Part shown: piece after piece, positions 1-10,232 of the stretch
How positions within the stretch are numbered: position 1 is the stretch's first letter
How the letters are laid out: every line of letters starts with the position of its first letter
DNA from: Verrucomicrobiota bacterium
GTDB lineage: Bacteria; Verrucomicrobiota; Verrucomicrobiia; Verrucomicrobiales; Akkermansiaceae
NCBI GenBank assembly: GCA_004293445.1
Contig: RDYP01000007.1
Coordinates: forward strand, 1-64,000
DNA: 64,000 nucleotides
Direction: 5' to 3'
The notes under the pieces: generated by a model
The model's input: the letters and a program-made list of their open reading frames with translations, nothing else
Databases searched by the model: none
What the model was told of the DNA's origin: nothing
Position numbers and translations under genes: made by a program

Positions 1-173
1 GCTTCCATTGGAAGGAATGAGGCTTTCGTATCCCGGGGAAGGTTGCTGGCCTCAGACTTGGAAGGGTTCAGCTGGGCAACAAAGCGCAGACGCTTCACCC
101 CCCAATGCTCCGGCACCTCCCCCAGCCACTCGACGCCGGAGTCCTTGTATTTCGGGTAGCGCGGGAAGCTCAT
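1..173 (-). CDS. hsdS: Type I restriction enzyme specificity subunit HsdS (N-terminal fragment, cut by window edge)
   Basis: The first 57 codons of an ORF read on the minus strand from an ATG at 173 and leave the window at base 1. The N-terminus contains YPKYKDSGVEWLGEVPEHW followed by VKRL, the characteristic opening of the first target-recognition domain of type I S subunits. HsdS sets the DNA sequence recognised by the HsdM/HsdR complex. Its ATG overlaps the stop of the tiny upstream ORF (ATGA), so it is probably translationally coupled to the yhcG-like and hsdM genes. Only about an eighth of the usual 400-450 residues is visible, so target specificity and intactness cannot be judged. Confidence 0.88.
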   Translation of the reverse strand, partial: MSFPRYPKYKDSGVEWLGEVPEHWGVKRLRFVAQLNPSKSEASNLPRDTKASFLPME

Positions 174-259
174 GGGGTGCGGCGGGTGGTGAGGGTGCGG
201 ACGGCTTTCAGCGAATGGCCGGCGGCGAGGGTGTCCTGAATGAAGGCGGATCCGTTCAC
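170..259 (-). CDS. Possible 29-residue coupling ORF between the DUF1016 gene and hsdS
   Basis: A GTG at 259 overlaps the stop of the DUF1016 gene (GTGA). The reading frame stays open for 29 codons and ends in a TGA that overlaps the hsdS ATG (ATGA). The predicted peptide contains FIQDTLAAGHSLKAVRTLT, which could form a short amphipathic helix. No family is recognised. The two stop/start overlaps are directly visible and argue for a translated linker or leader. The length is so short that chance, or a remnant of a longer gene, remains possible. Confidence 0.35.
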   Translation of the reverse strand: MNGSAFIQDTLAAGHSLKAVRTLTTRRTP

Positions 260-1347
260 GGGTCGCAGCCCTCTTCATGGGCGGATTGGAGGTAAAACTC
301 GTGGAGTTTTTCTTGCAGCAGCTTTTTGTCTGGAAGTTGGGTTTGATACTCCGCGATCAGGGCGGGCGAAAGCGAGCGGCTGAGCGCGTATTCCACCACT
401 TCGACATCCTTGTTGGCACAGAGCAGCACGCCGATGGCCGGGTTTTCGTGAGCTTTGCGGTGGTCCCGATCGAGCGCTTCCAGATAGAAGCCGAGCTTGC
501 CCAGGTATTCCGGTTCGAAGCGGCCGACTTTCAGTTCGATCGCGACGAGGCAGTTGAGTCCGCGGTGGAAGAAGAGGAGATCGAGTGCGAAATCCCGCGC
601 TCCGACTTGCAGGGGGAATTCGGTGCCGATGAAGCAAAAGTCCCGGCCGAGTTCGATGAGGAAGTCGCGGAGCTGGAGCAGAAGGCCGCGGTGGAGATCC
701 GCCTCCGCATGCGCGGCGGGGAGGTCGAGAAACTCCAGCAGGTAGCTGTCCTTGAAAAGGCTGGCGGCGTCCGGGTGGGTTTGGGCCAACGCTTGCGAAA
801 CCTGGGGTGGGCTGAGAACGGCCCGTTCGAACAAGCTCCCCTTGAGTTGGCGCTCCAGTTCGCGGCTGGACCATTTCTCGCGGATCGCATGGCGGAGGTA
901 GAATTCCCGCTCCTCCGGCCGCTTGCATTGGCCCATCACGATGGTGTGGTGGGTCCAGGGCAATTGCCGCAGCAGTGCCACGACGTTTTCCTCGCCCTGC
1001 GCGGGTGTCCCCGCCCCTGCATCGTCGGAGAAATGTCGCGGCACTGCCGCGACAAATTCCTGGTCGCGATAGGTCTGGTAAAACTGGCGCATTCTCAGGA
1101 GGTTGCTGCGGGTGAAGCCCCGCATCCCGGGATAGGCGGTGGCGATCTGGCGCGCGAGTTGATCGACCACGCCATCGCCCCACTCCGCGCTGGCGATTTT
1201 CCGGCTGATGTGGCCGCCGATCTGCCAATAGAGGTCGATCAACGCGCTGTTGACCGCCTGATAGGCCCGCTGGCGCGCCGCGGCGATGAGCCCCAGAACC
1301 TCGGCGAACGCCGGGTCGGAGGGTGGCGGGGTGGGAAGATCACTCAT
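256..1347 (-). CDS. DUF1016 (YhcG-type) PDDEXK nuclease domain protein
   Basis: This 363-residue protein has the DUF1016 N-terminal domain (about residues 12-170, with LIDLYWQIGGHIS and WTHHTIVM). A C-terminal PD-(D/E)xK nuclease fold follows (about 200-350), with candidate metal ligands D256 (in FALDLLFF) and E271/K273 (in AIELKVG). The family is often found beside restriction systems, and its exact role is not settled. The ATG at 1347 is preferred because the upstream codons lie in the end of hsdM and do not resemble the family. It sits between hsdM and hsdS in the same orientation, with only 29 bp after hsdM, so it should be co-transcribed. Presumably it is an accessory nuclease of the locus. 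Confidence 0.9.
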   Translation of the reverse strand: MSDLPTPPPSDPAFAEVLGLIAAARQRAYQAVNSALIDLYWQIGGHISRKIASAEWGDGVVDQLARQIATAYPGMRGFTRSNLLRMRQFYQTYRDQEFVAAVPRHFSDDAGAGTPAQGEENVVALLRQLPWTHHTIVMGQCKRPEEREFYLRHAIREKWSSRELERQLKGSLFERAVLSPPQVSQALAQTHPDAASLFKDSYLLEFLDLPAAHAEADLHRGLLLQLRDFLIELGRDFCFIGTEFPLQVGARDFALDLLFFHRGLNCLVAIELKVGRFEPEYLGKLGFYLEALDRDHRKAHENPAIGVLLCANKDVEVVEYALSRSLSPALIAEYQTQLPDKKLLQEKLHEFYLQSAHEEGCDP

Positions 1348-1376
1348 GGCAGGCGGGCGCGGGACAAGCGGGCATT

Positions 1377-3119
<1,743 letters not shown>

Positions 3120-3336
3120 GCGAAGCGAGAAAATTGGCAGCGGGCCTGGGACAAAGACGGGGTGAGGGAACCATTTCCCAAAATCTTGAGTTTAATGGTC
3201 TCGGAATCCTCTAACTGGACGAGAACGGTGCCTCAAGGGGAATCGCCCGGCTCACCAGGTGCTTCCGCTCTCCCTCGAAAAGTCGAACACGAAAAACGAT
3301 GGCGGAAGCGCGGGGAAAGGGGCTTGATGCTTGGCG
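3120..3336. promoter_or_regulatory. Divergent intergenic region between hsdM and the FMN flavoprotein gene
   Basis: This 217-bp gap separates two divergently read genes and must hold promoters for both. It contains a short inverted repeat GGGAACCATTTCCC at 3166-3179, about 50 bp upstream of hsdM, and an AT-richer patch at 3180-3205. No convincing -10/-35 pair can be assigned by eye. The GAAAGGGG at 3315-3322 is the most likely ribosome binding site for the downstream flavoprotein gene. Confidence 0.3.
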
Positions 3337-5019
3337 ATGAAGCGATCGATGAAAACCCGTGGGACCGCCGCCAACGCGGGTCGGCGGGGGAAGCGTCTGC
3401 TGATCGCGGGCTACCGACTGGCCCTGCTGGCGCTAGCTTTTTTCAGCCTGCACACCGCGACCCAACGGCGCGAGGCACGGAAGGACTCGGCGCTGGGCGA
3501 GGAAGCACTGGCGGCGGCGAAGGCTTTCGCGCCGACCGCGGTGAAGCTGGGTGCGCCGGATGGCGACGACCGGGTCTCGCCGCTGCTCGACGCCCGCGGC
3601 GCGACGGTCGGCTGGGTGGCGCAGACCTCCCCCGAGTCCCGCGCAGTGACCGGCTACGCGGGACCGTCGAACCTGCTGCTCGTCTTCGATGCCGCGCGGC
3701 GGGTGGCCGGAGCGACGATCCTGCAAAGCGCCGATACCGCAGGCCATGTGGCGAAGGTGGCGGAAAGTACGAGATTTCTAGGACAATGGACCGGCAAGCC
3801 GCTGGCGAGCCTCGGTTCGCCGGGCGAGGCGGAGATCGTCAGCGGGGCATCGCTGACCAGCGAGGCGATGGCACGCGGCGTCGCGGCCCGCTTCGGCGCG
3901 ACCGGGATGGATCAGTGGTTTCCCGGCGAGGTGAGGATTGAAGAACTGCGCGAGTGGTTTCCATCCGCCACCGCGCTGGTCGGGACGGAAGCGCACGACG
4001 CGGGCGGCACACGGCTGGGCAGCGTGCTGCGATCGAGCCGGATGGGCGTGGCGGTGCGTGGATTTCAGGGTGCCTCCGACGTGCTGGTGGCACTCGATGC
4101 CGACGGTAAAAAACTCATCGGCGTGGCCTTGAAAGGCAGCCGCGACAACGAACCCTACGTCCCGGATGTGCGCGACGGACTGCGCTTCGACCTGCCCTAT
4201 GCCGGGTTGACGGTGGACGAGGTGATGGGCAGTGAAAGCGGCGCGGTGGTGATGGTCAGCGGCGCCAGCCGGACCGCGGAGTCGGTGGAGGAGACGGTGA
4301 AAGAAATGCTGCGCCGTCATTTCGCTCCGCCCCCGGTCGCGCCGCCGTGGCTCGATCTCCGCAGCGGCATCGCTCTGGCCTGGATCGCCGCCGGGCTGGG
4401 GATCGGACTGGGACCTTGGCGTGGAAAAAAACAGGTGCGCACGATTTTTGCCGCGGTCTCCGTAGCCGTGGGCGGGTTGTGGCTGGGACTGATGACCGGC
4501 CAGGACCAGTGGATCAAAGGCGCGATGCGTGGCACCCTGTGCGGCACCGCGCTGCCCTTACTCGCACTCAGCGCCGCGGCCTTGCTGGTCCCAGCGATCA
4601 GCGGCAAGAACGTCTACTGCGCCCAGCTCTGTCCGCACGGTGCGGCCCAGCAACTCGCCGGGCAACTGCGCACGCGACGACTCGCCTTGCCGCCGAGACT
4701 CCACCGCGCGCTGGCCGGCCTGCCTTGGCTGACGCTTGGCCTGCTGTGGCTACTTGCCTTCCTCGGGCTGGCCTTTCCCTTCGCCCACGCCGAGCCCTTC
4801 GAAGTCTGGAGCGCCGGCTTGGTCGCACTGGCCCCCGTGCTGATTTTCGCCAGCGGAATGATCGCCGCAGTGTTTCTGCCACAGGCCTACTGCCACTACG
4901 GCTGCCCGACCGGAGCCGTGCTGAAATTCCTCGCCAGTTCGCCGGGCCGCTGGACCCGCCGCGACGCCATCGCCGGTGCGGTGGTCGCGCTGACTGGGTG
5001 CGTCACGTATTTCGCATGA
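3337..5019 (+). CDS. NosR/NirI-like membrane flavoprotein with two FMN-binding domains and polyferredoxin-type cysteines
   Basis: This is a 560-residue protein. An N-terminal membrane anchor (residues 20-40) is followed by two extracytoplasmic FMN_bind domains. Each carries the covalent flavin-attachment motif SGAS (169-172 and 308-311). Hydrophobic segments follow (about 343-362, 370-387, 403-422, 463-482, 490-513). Two cytoplasmic cysteine pairs, C428/C432 (YCAQLCPHG) and C519/C523 (YCHYGCPTG), resemble NosR/NapH-type iron-sulfur regions. The likely role is electron transfer across the membrane. The start at ATG 3337 is chosen over an upstream TTG and an ATG at 3349. The next gene, apbE, overlaps its stop by ATGA and supplies the enzyme that attaches FMN. 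No nos or nqr genes are nearby, so the electron acceptor is unknown. Confidence 0.82.
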   Translation: MKRSMKTRGTAANAGRRGKRLLIAGYRLALLALAFFSLHTATQRREARKDSALGEEALAAAKAFAPTAVKLGAPDGDDRVSPLLDARGATVGWVAQTSPESRAVTGYAGPSNLLLVFDAARRVAGATILQSADTAGHVAKVAESTRFLGQWTGKPLASLGSPGEAEIVSGASLTSEAMARGVAARFGATGMDQWFPGEVRIEELREWFPSATALVGTEAHDAGGTRLGSVLRSSRMGVAVRGFQGASDVLVALDADGKKLIGVALKGSRDNEPYVPDVRDGLRFDLPYAGLTVDEVMGSESGAVVMVSGASRTAESVEETVKEMLRRHFAPPPVAPPWLDLRSGIALAWIAAGLGIGLGPWRGKKQVRTIFAAVSVAVGGLWLGLMTGQDQWIKGAMRGTLCGTALPLLALSAAALLVPAISGKNVYCAQLCPHGAAQQLAGQLRTRRLALPPRLHRALAGLPWLTLGLLWLLAFLGLAFPFAHAEPFEVWSAGLVALAPVLIFASGMIAAVFLPQAYCHYGCPTGAVLKFLASSPGRWTRRDAIAGAVVALTGCVTYFA

Positions 5020-5828
5020 AACGAGCACTCATCGCCATCGGTCTGGCCGCAGCCGCGGTGGCGATCCTGCTCAAGCGTCCACCGCCGGAGCCGATGCTCG
5101 GCCGCGCGATGGGCTGCGAGTGGAAATTGCAGGTCGGAGAAAGGATCGATGCCGATTCCGTGCGGGCGGAAATCGTGAACGAGCTGGAAAAATGGGAGCA
5201 GGTTCTCAGCACATGGCGGCAGGATTCCGATCTGTCCCGCCACAATCGCGGAGAACCCGCCAGTCCGGAGCTGGCCCGCGTGCTGGAACTGGCAGAAGAA
5301 CTCCACACCCAGAGCGGCGGGGCATTCGACCACCGGATGCTTGGCGCACTGACCCGCGCCGGCTTCGGACCGGGTGGCGAAGGCATCGATCTCTCATCGA
5401 TCGGCAAGGGCTGGGCGGTCGACCGGGTGGCCGAGCGACTCGCGGCTCGCGGCCTGCGGCGTTACGCATTCTCGCTGGCCGGAGAGGTCCGAGCCGGAGA
5501 GGGCGAATGGCCGGTGGCGATCGAGAACCCCGACCCCCTTGTCGGCGGCATCGCCGAGACCCTTCCGCTGAGCGGCCTGGCGCTGGCGACCAGCGGAAAT
5601 TATCGTCAATGGCGTCGTGCGGCGGGCGGCAAGCTGGCCAGCCACCTGCTCGATCCCGCAACGGGTGAACCGGTACTGCGCCCGCCATCGAGCGTCACCG
5701 TCATCGGTCCATCGGCCGCTCGAGCCAGCGGCTGGGCGACCGCACTCTTCGTGATCGGCCCGAAAGGCGACCCTCTGGCGATGGCCCGTGGCATGCGGGT
5801 GATCCGCCACGGCGATGCCGGACCCTGA
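5016..5828 (+). CDS. apbE: FAD:protein FMN transferase (ApbE family)
   Basis: This 270-residue ApbE-type flavin transferase moves FMN from FAD to Ser/Thr in the motif carried by the preceding protein. Hallmarks seen are DLSSIGKGWAVD (125-136), LAGEVRAGEGEWPVAI (154-169), ATSGNYRQW (191-199) and SHLLDPATGEP (209-219). Several glycines of the canonical motif are replaced (SSIGKG, LAGEV), so it is a somewhat divergent member. An N-terminal hydrophobic stretch (residues 4-18) suggests export or a membrane anchor, as expected for an enzyme acting on an extracytoplasmic domain. The ATG overlaps the stop of the upstream gene (ATGA), indicating tight coupling. The assignment rests on both motifs and context. 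Confidence 0.9.
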   Translation: MKRALIAIGLAAAAVAILLKRPPPEPMLGRAMGCEWKLQVGERIDADSVRAEIVNELEKWEQVLSTWRQDSDLSRHNRGEPASPELARVLELAEELHTQSGGAFDHRMLGALTRAGFGPGGEGIDLSSIGKGWAVDRVAERLAARGLRRYAFSLAGEVRAGEGEWPVAIENPDPLVGGIAETLPLSGLALATSGNYRQWRRAAGGKLASHLLDPATGEPVLRPPSSVTVIGPSAARASGWATALFVIGPKGDPLAMARGMRVIRHGDAGP

Positions 5829-5883
5829 GCGCCGCAAATTTCCCCCTTGTCGCGGCGGGGATCTTTCGAAAACTGCCGCCGCG

Positions 5884-6846
5884 ATGCCGACCGACTCGAT
5901 CCTCTACGCCACCCGACAATACCTCGGGATCGACCCCACCGTGATCGTCACCTTGATCCCGATCAAACGCGGCGCGTCCGGTCGGACCATCGTGCGGGTC
6001 AAGGCACCTGGCCGCGATCCCTTCATCGGCGTCCACTGGACCGACGAACGCCCGGACAGCGACAACTTTCTGCCCGTCGCGAAATTCCTGAAGTCGACCA
6101 AACTTCGGGTTCCAGAAATTTTCTACGAGATCCCGCACCGCCGGGTCGCGCTGGTCGAGGATCTGGGCGACAGCGACCTCCTCTCGCTGAAAGATCGTCC
6201 CTTCGCGGAACGCGAACCCTACTACCGCTCCGCTCTCCAGCAGATCGATAAGCTGTTCTACTCCAAGGGACCGAAAGACTTCGAACTGATGCCGCCCTTC
6301 GACGAGGCGCTCTACCGCTGGGAGCAGGAATACTTCTTCGAGCATCTGGTGGAAGGCCTGCTCGGAATGGACGCGGACTCCCTGCGCGAGGCACCGGAAT
6401 TCCGCGACCTCGCACGGCGACTCGGAGCCAGCGCGAAGCACCTGGTGCACCGTGATTTCCAATCCCAAAATCTCCTGCTCAAGGACGGGGATGCCTGGTG
6501 GATCGACTTCCAAGGCATGCGCCGCGGACGCCAGGAATACGACCTCGCATCGCTGGTGTTCGATCCCTACATGGATCACTCGGCCGATGACCGGGAAGCG
6601 ATTCTTTCGATCTGGGAGGACATTTCGGAGGACCGACCGGAAGCGACGATCTTCCGCGAATGCGCCGCCCAGCGGCTGATGCAGGCCCTCGGCGCCTATG
6701 GCAACATCCTGAAAAAGCGCGGCGACGAATGGTATGCCCAGCACATTCCTGTGGCCGCCCGGCTGCTCGGTGAGGTGACCGCCGGCACCGCGCTGGAAAA
6801 ACCCCTCGCCCCGGTGCTCGCGAAAGCTTCCGGGTTCGTGCCGTGA
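5884..6846 (+). CDS. Aminoglycoside-phosphotransferase-fold kinase (AmgK-like sugar kinase possible)
   Basis: This 320-residue APH-fold protein has the catalytic loop HRDFQSQN at 189-196 and the metal-binding DFQ at 208-210. It keeps the VEDLG motif at 91-95. The combination of the HRDFQSQN loop with WIDFQGMRRGRQEYDLASL recalls AmgK, the anomeric kinase of MurNAc/GlcNAc recycling, but substrate cannot be read from sequence. The ATG at 5884 was preferred over a start at 5815 because the upstream codons overlap apbE and do not look like a kinase N-terminus. The stop overlaps the next gene (GTGA). No MurU-type nucleotidyltransferase is next to it, which weakens the cell-wall-recycling interpretation. 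Confidence 0.8.
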   Translation: MPTDSILYATRQYLGIDPTVIVTLIPIKRGASGRTIVRVKAPGRDPFIGVHWTDERPDSDNFLPVAKFLKSTKLRVPEIFYEIPHRRVALVEDLGDSDLLSLKDRPFAEREPYYRSALQQIDKLFYSKGPKDFELMPPFDEALYRWEQEYFFEHLVEGLLGMDADSLREAPEFRDLARRLGASAKHLVHRDFQSQNLLLKDGDAWWIDFQGMRRGRQEYDLASLVFDPYMDHSADDREAILSIWEDISEDRPEATIFRECAAQRLMQALGAYGNILKKRGDEWYAQHIPVAARLLGEVTAGTALEKPLAPVLAKASGFVP

Positions 6847-8252
6847 GCCCTTCGTCCCGCCGAAGCTTCACGAATGCCGCCGTCCTGCTCGGCGCCGGCC
6901 TTTTCACGCTCGGCGGAGCCTCGCGGATCGCACCCTTGGCATGGCTCGAGCGCCAAGCCGTAACCGCCTTGGCACAGGAAATCGACCCCACCGGCCAACG
7001 CATCGAGGGCAATGGCAGCACACGAGACCCCTGGCTCCGCCGTCGTGCGATCCAGCCCGCCGACACGCCGCCGCGCGTGCTCGGTATCGACGACGACCCC
7101 GAGCAGTGGTTCAGCAGCTCGCCGCTGTCGCCTGTCGACCACGCACTGATCTTCGCACGATTGCGCGAGGCCGGGCATCGGGTGCTGGGCATCGGCCACC
7201 TGATGGCTTGGGACGAAGCCGAACCGCTCGCAATGGACGCCTTGCGCAAGCAGCTCGACCTCCTCGACAAAGCGGTGCTCGCCCTGCCACTCGCGCGCGG
7301 TGCCGATGCGGAACCCGTTCCCGCACCCTTCCTCCGCATGTCGCTCCCGGAGTCGGCCGTGAGCGGCGACCTATCCGCCTTGCCACGGGTCAACCGCGTC
7401 GCCGTGGCCAACGCCGAGCTGGGCGGCGAACGATCGCTGGCAGGATTTTCCCTGCTCGAAAACGAAGCTCGGGCCGATAAAAGCCAGCATCACCTGCTCG
7501 CCCGCTGGAACGATCGCATCCTCTTCTCATTCCCCCTGGCTGCGGAAATGGCCGCGCTGGGGATCTCGCCCGATCAGGTTCAGATCCAACCCGGCAAGCA
7601 GATCCGCCTCGGTCCAGCCGGCCCGGTTTTCCCGATCGACGAATTCGGCCGAACCCCCATCCGCCGCGACGGCGAAGCGCTCGACATCCCGGCGATGCAG
7701 CTGATCCGTGAGGAAAATCCGATTCCGCCCGATGACAGCGTGCTCTTGACCCGGGACCTCCGGAAAGAATTGGCAGATGAAGAAAAAGCCTGGTCGGAAG
7801 AATTGGCATCGATCGCTCGGACCCTGCGTAGCGCCCCACGTTTCGGTGACGCGATGGCGCTGAAGCGAGCCAGCACCCCGCTCGCACTGGCCTCGCTGCT
7901 CTGCCTCAATTTTTTCGCCACCTGGGCCTGTAGCTTGCAACGCCGCCGCTGGCGCATCGCCGTCAGTCTCATGGTAGCCGCCCTCGGGGGCCAGTTCCTC
8001 TACCTCCTCGCCGCACGCCAGGATGTCTGGCTCCCCCCCCTCGCCCTGCTCGTTCCCGGCCTCACCGCATTCGCACTGTCTCTCCGCCGGGAAAAGCCTC
8101 CCATCCGGCAAGCCCCTGCCCCAACGCCGATCGCACCCGAGCCCGAAACACCCAAAACTCCAAGCCAAGCACCCGCGAAAGCAGCACCTGCCAAAAAACG
8201 CGGCCGCAAAGGATCGGGGAGCAAACGCAAGGGCCCTGGCAAAAAAAGGTGA
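6843..8252 (+). CDS. CHASE2-like membrane sensor protein with lysine-rich cytoplasmic tail
   Basis: This 469-residue protein has an N-terminal hydrophobic segment (about 10-26) and a long extracytoplasmic region. The stretch PRVLGIDDDPEQW then ALIFARLREAGHRVLGIG resembles the start of CHASE2 domains. Two or three closely spaced membrane helices follow (about 335-405). After them comes a proline/alanine-rich tail ending in a strongly basic segment (AKKRGRKGSGSKRKGPGKKR). No kinase or cyclase output domain is attached, so it is a sensor-only or structural protein. The GTG start overlaps the stop of the kinase gene. The CHASE2 assignment is a judgement from pattern and topology and needs a profile search. 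Confidence 0.6.
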   Translation: MSPSSRRSFTNAAVLLGAGLFTLGGASRIAPLAWLERQAVTALAQEIDPTGQRIEGNGSTRDPWLRRRAIQPADTPPRVLGIDDDPEQWFSSSPLSPVDHALIFARLREAGHRVLGIGHLMAWDEAEPLAMDALRKQLDLLDKAVLALPLARGADAEPVPAPFLRMSLPESAVSGDLSALPRVNRVAVANAELGGERSLAGFSLLENEARADKSQHHLLARWNDRILFSFPLAAEMAALGISPDQVQIQPGKQIRLGPAGPVFPIDEFGRTPIRRDGEALDIPAMQLIREENPIPPDDSVLLTRDLRKELADEEKAWSEELASIARTLRSAPRFGDAMALKRASTPLALASLLCLNFFATWACSLQRRRWRIAVSLMVAALGGQFLYLLAARQDVWLPPLALLVPGLTAFALSLRREKPPIRQAPAPTPIAPEPETPKTPSQAPAKAAPAKKRGRKGSGSKRKGPGKKR

Positions 8253-8313
8253 ACCCCTCGGCGAAACTTCGTTCTTGGAACCCAAGCCCTTTCCCTCGGA
8301 AATTCTCCCGCAC

Positions 8314-9192
8314 ATGAGCCTCCAGCATCCCATCGCCAAAGCCGAAGCCCTGATCGAGGCCCTACCCTACCTCCAGGCATTCCGCGGCAAGACCTTCCTC
8401 ATCAAAATGGGCGGCTCCGCCATGGAGGACCCCGAGCTGGTCGCCAAGGTCATGCGCGACGTCGTTTTCCTCGAAGTCGCCGGCATCAATCCGATCGTCG
8501 TCCACGGCGGCGGCAAGGCGATCTCCGCCGCAATGAAGGAAGCCGGGCTCGATGCGGAATTCATCGGCGGCTTCCGCGTGACCTCGGACAAGGCGATCTC
8601 GATCGTCGAGAAAGTCCTCTCCAACGAGATCAATCCCGGCCTCGTCCGCATGATGCGCGACTTCGGCGGCAAGGCGGTCGGCATCGCCGGCAGCGACGTT
8701 TTCCTCGGCGAAAAAATGCACGCCACCGACAAGGAAGGCAACCGCGTCGACCTCGGCCGCGTCGGCGAAGTCGTCGGCTGCCAACTCGGCCAAATGGACG
8801 CCGCCCACCGCGCGGGGATCGTGCCCGTGATCTCCCCCCTCGCCGCGGAACTCGCCACCGGTCGGCCGCTCAACATCAACGCCGACCTCGCCGCCGCCGC
8901 TCTGGCGAAAGAACTGCGCGTGGCCAAGCTGGTCTATCTCTCCGATGTGCCCGGCTTGATGCACGATCCCTCAAAACCCGAGACGCTCATCAAATCGGTC
9001 AATCGCGCCGAGGCGGATGCGATGATCGCCGACGGCACGATTTCCGGAGGCATGATCCCGAAAATCCGCAGCGCCATCGACGCGCTCAACGCCGGCGTCC
9101 GCAAGGTCCACTTCATCGACGGCCGCCTGCCGCACGCCCTATTGTTGGAAATTTTCACCGATGGCGGGATCGGCACCGAAGTCACTCGCTGA
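8314..9192 (+). CDS. argB: Acetylglutamate kinase
   Basis: This 292-residue amino-acid kinase phosphorylates N-acetyl-L-glutamate in the second step of arginine synthesis. KMGGSAM near the N-terminus, the substrate loop VVHGGGKAIS, the NINADLAAAALA segment and the C-terminal GGMIPKI are all conserved ArgB features. The length is typical. The ATG at 8314 gives the expected N-terminus; translation further upstream would run through the end of the CHASE2-like gene. No other arg genes adjoin it, as is common in this phylum. It converges with the gene at 9202 with only 9 bp between stops. Confidence 0.96.
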   Translation: MSLQHPIAKAEALIEALPYLQAFRGKTFLIKMGGSAMEDPELVAKVMRDVVFLEVAGINPIVVHGGGKAISAAMKEAGLDAEFIGGFRVTSDKAISIVEKVLSNEINPGLVRMMRDFGGKAVGIAGSDVFLGEKMHATDKEGNRVDLGRVGEVVGCQLGQMDAAHRAGIVPVISPLAAELATGRPLNINADLAAAALAKELRVAKLVYLSDVPGLMHDPSKPETLIKSVNRAEADAMIADGTISGGMIPKIRSAIDALNAGVRKVHFIDGRLPHALLLEIFTDGGIGTEVTR

Positions 9193-9201
9193 GGCCTAGC
9201 T

Positions 9202-10113
9202 TCATTCCTCAAGCTTCGCCTTCGGCGGTTCCACCAGCTTGCGGAAGTCCGCACCCCACTCCCTGGCCTTCGGGTGGCTCAGATTTTCCTCGATGTGCTC
9301 CAGCATCCGCAGGGCGGCACGACGCTCGTCGCCGGCGAGATAGAGCGCGCTCTCCATCCGCCATTCCAGTTCGGGCTGCATTTCGGCACTGAATTTCTCC
9401 TCCTCGGGCGAGGGTCCATCCTTCGGGTCCCGACCACTCCAAAACTCGAGCGGCACCCGCTCGTAACGCACCCGCTTGGCCCATTGGTCGCGCAGGGCAT
9501 CGAACTTCCGCGCACGGACCAGGGGCGGGAAAATCAGCCGTTCGAAGACCGCACCCGACTCCAAAGGCGACAGGGGCCAGTCCTCCAATTTCGTCGCGCC
9601 CAGACCGTAAGCCCGCGCGAACACCGTGCCGGTCACCGGCTCCCGCAAGGCGTCCACCTTGCCATCGAACTGCTCGGGATTGCCAAAAATCGCATCCATC
9701 GCCTCCGCTGCCTTCACCGCCAGCTCCTTGCGATCGCCCTGCTCTTCCGCCGCTTCCAAGGTCAGTAGCAACCAGCGCAGTTGATGACGCCAGCAACGCC
9801 GATTGGCCGGGTCCTTCAGCATCCCTCCCTGACTCCGCTTCCAGTCGCGGAATTCCTTGGAACTGCGCTGGCGATCCTCGAACTCCACCTTCTCCACACA
9901 TTTCACATACAGCTCCGCAGCCGCCTCGTCGCTGACCATCGCCGCACGATAGGCCGCCGCCGCAGTCCCGATCCTCCCCATCACTTTCTCGCGCGCGGAG
10001 TCGCTGAGTTTATCGAGCCGCTCGATCAGGGCCTCGCGATCGGCGGCGCTCAGCGACTCGGCTCGCAGCAAGGGAGCGGCAAGCATCAGGCAGAGGAAAA
10101 AGATACGTCTCAT
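9202..10113 (-). CDS. Secreted protein of unknown function
   Basis: This 303-residue protein is not recognised as a member of a named family. It starts MRRIFFLCLMLAAPLLRAES, a clear Sec signal peptide with likely cleavage after residue 18 or so. The mature part is acidic and basic-rich, mostly helical and without repeats or catalytic motifs. W and R are frequent (WKRSQGG, CWRHQLRWLL). The start at 10113 is chosen because the signal peptide begins there. It is single, convergent with argB and divergent from the dehydrogenase at 10233. A periplasmic or envelope role is inferred only from the signal peptide. Confidence 0.7.
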   Translation of the reverse strand: MRRIFFLCLMLAAPLLRAESLSAADREALIERLDKLSDSAREKVMGRIGTAAAAYRAAMVSDEAAAELYVKCVEKVEFEDRQRSSKEFRDWKRSQGGMLKDPANRRCWRHQLRWLLLTLEAAEEQGDRKELAVKAAEAMDAIFGNPEQFDGKVDALREPVTGTVFARAYGLGATKLEDWPLSPLESGAVFERLIFPPLVRARKFDALRDQWAKRVRYERVPLEFWSGRDPKDGPSPEEEKFSAEMQPELEWRMESALYLAGDERRAALRMLEHIEENLSHPKAREWGADFRKLVEPPKAKLEE

Positions 10114-10232
10114 GGCGGCGGCAAAGGGAGCGGGACTCCCGCGGCGATGATTTTCAAGCAGCGCGGAAATGACAGGAATTTCGACGCTCCACAACGTGGA
10201 CAGCCGCGCCCTCCTGCTCCATCTTCCGCCCG

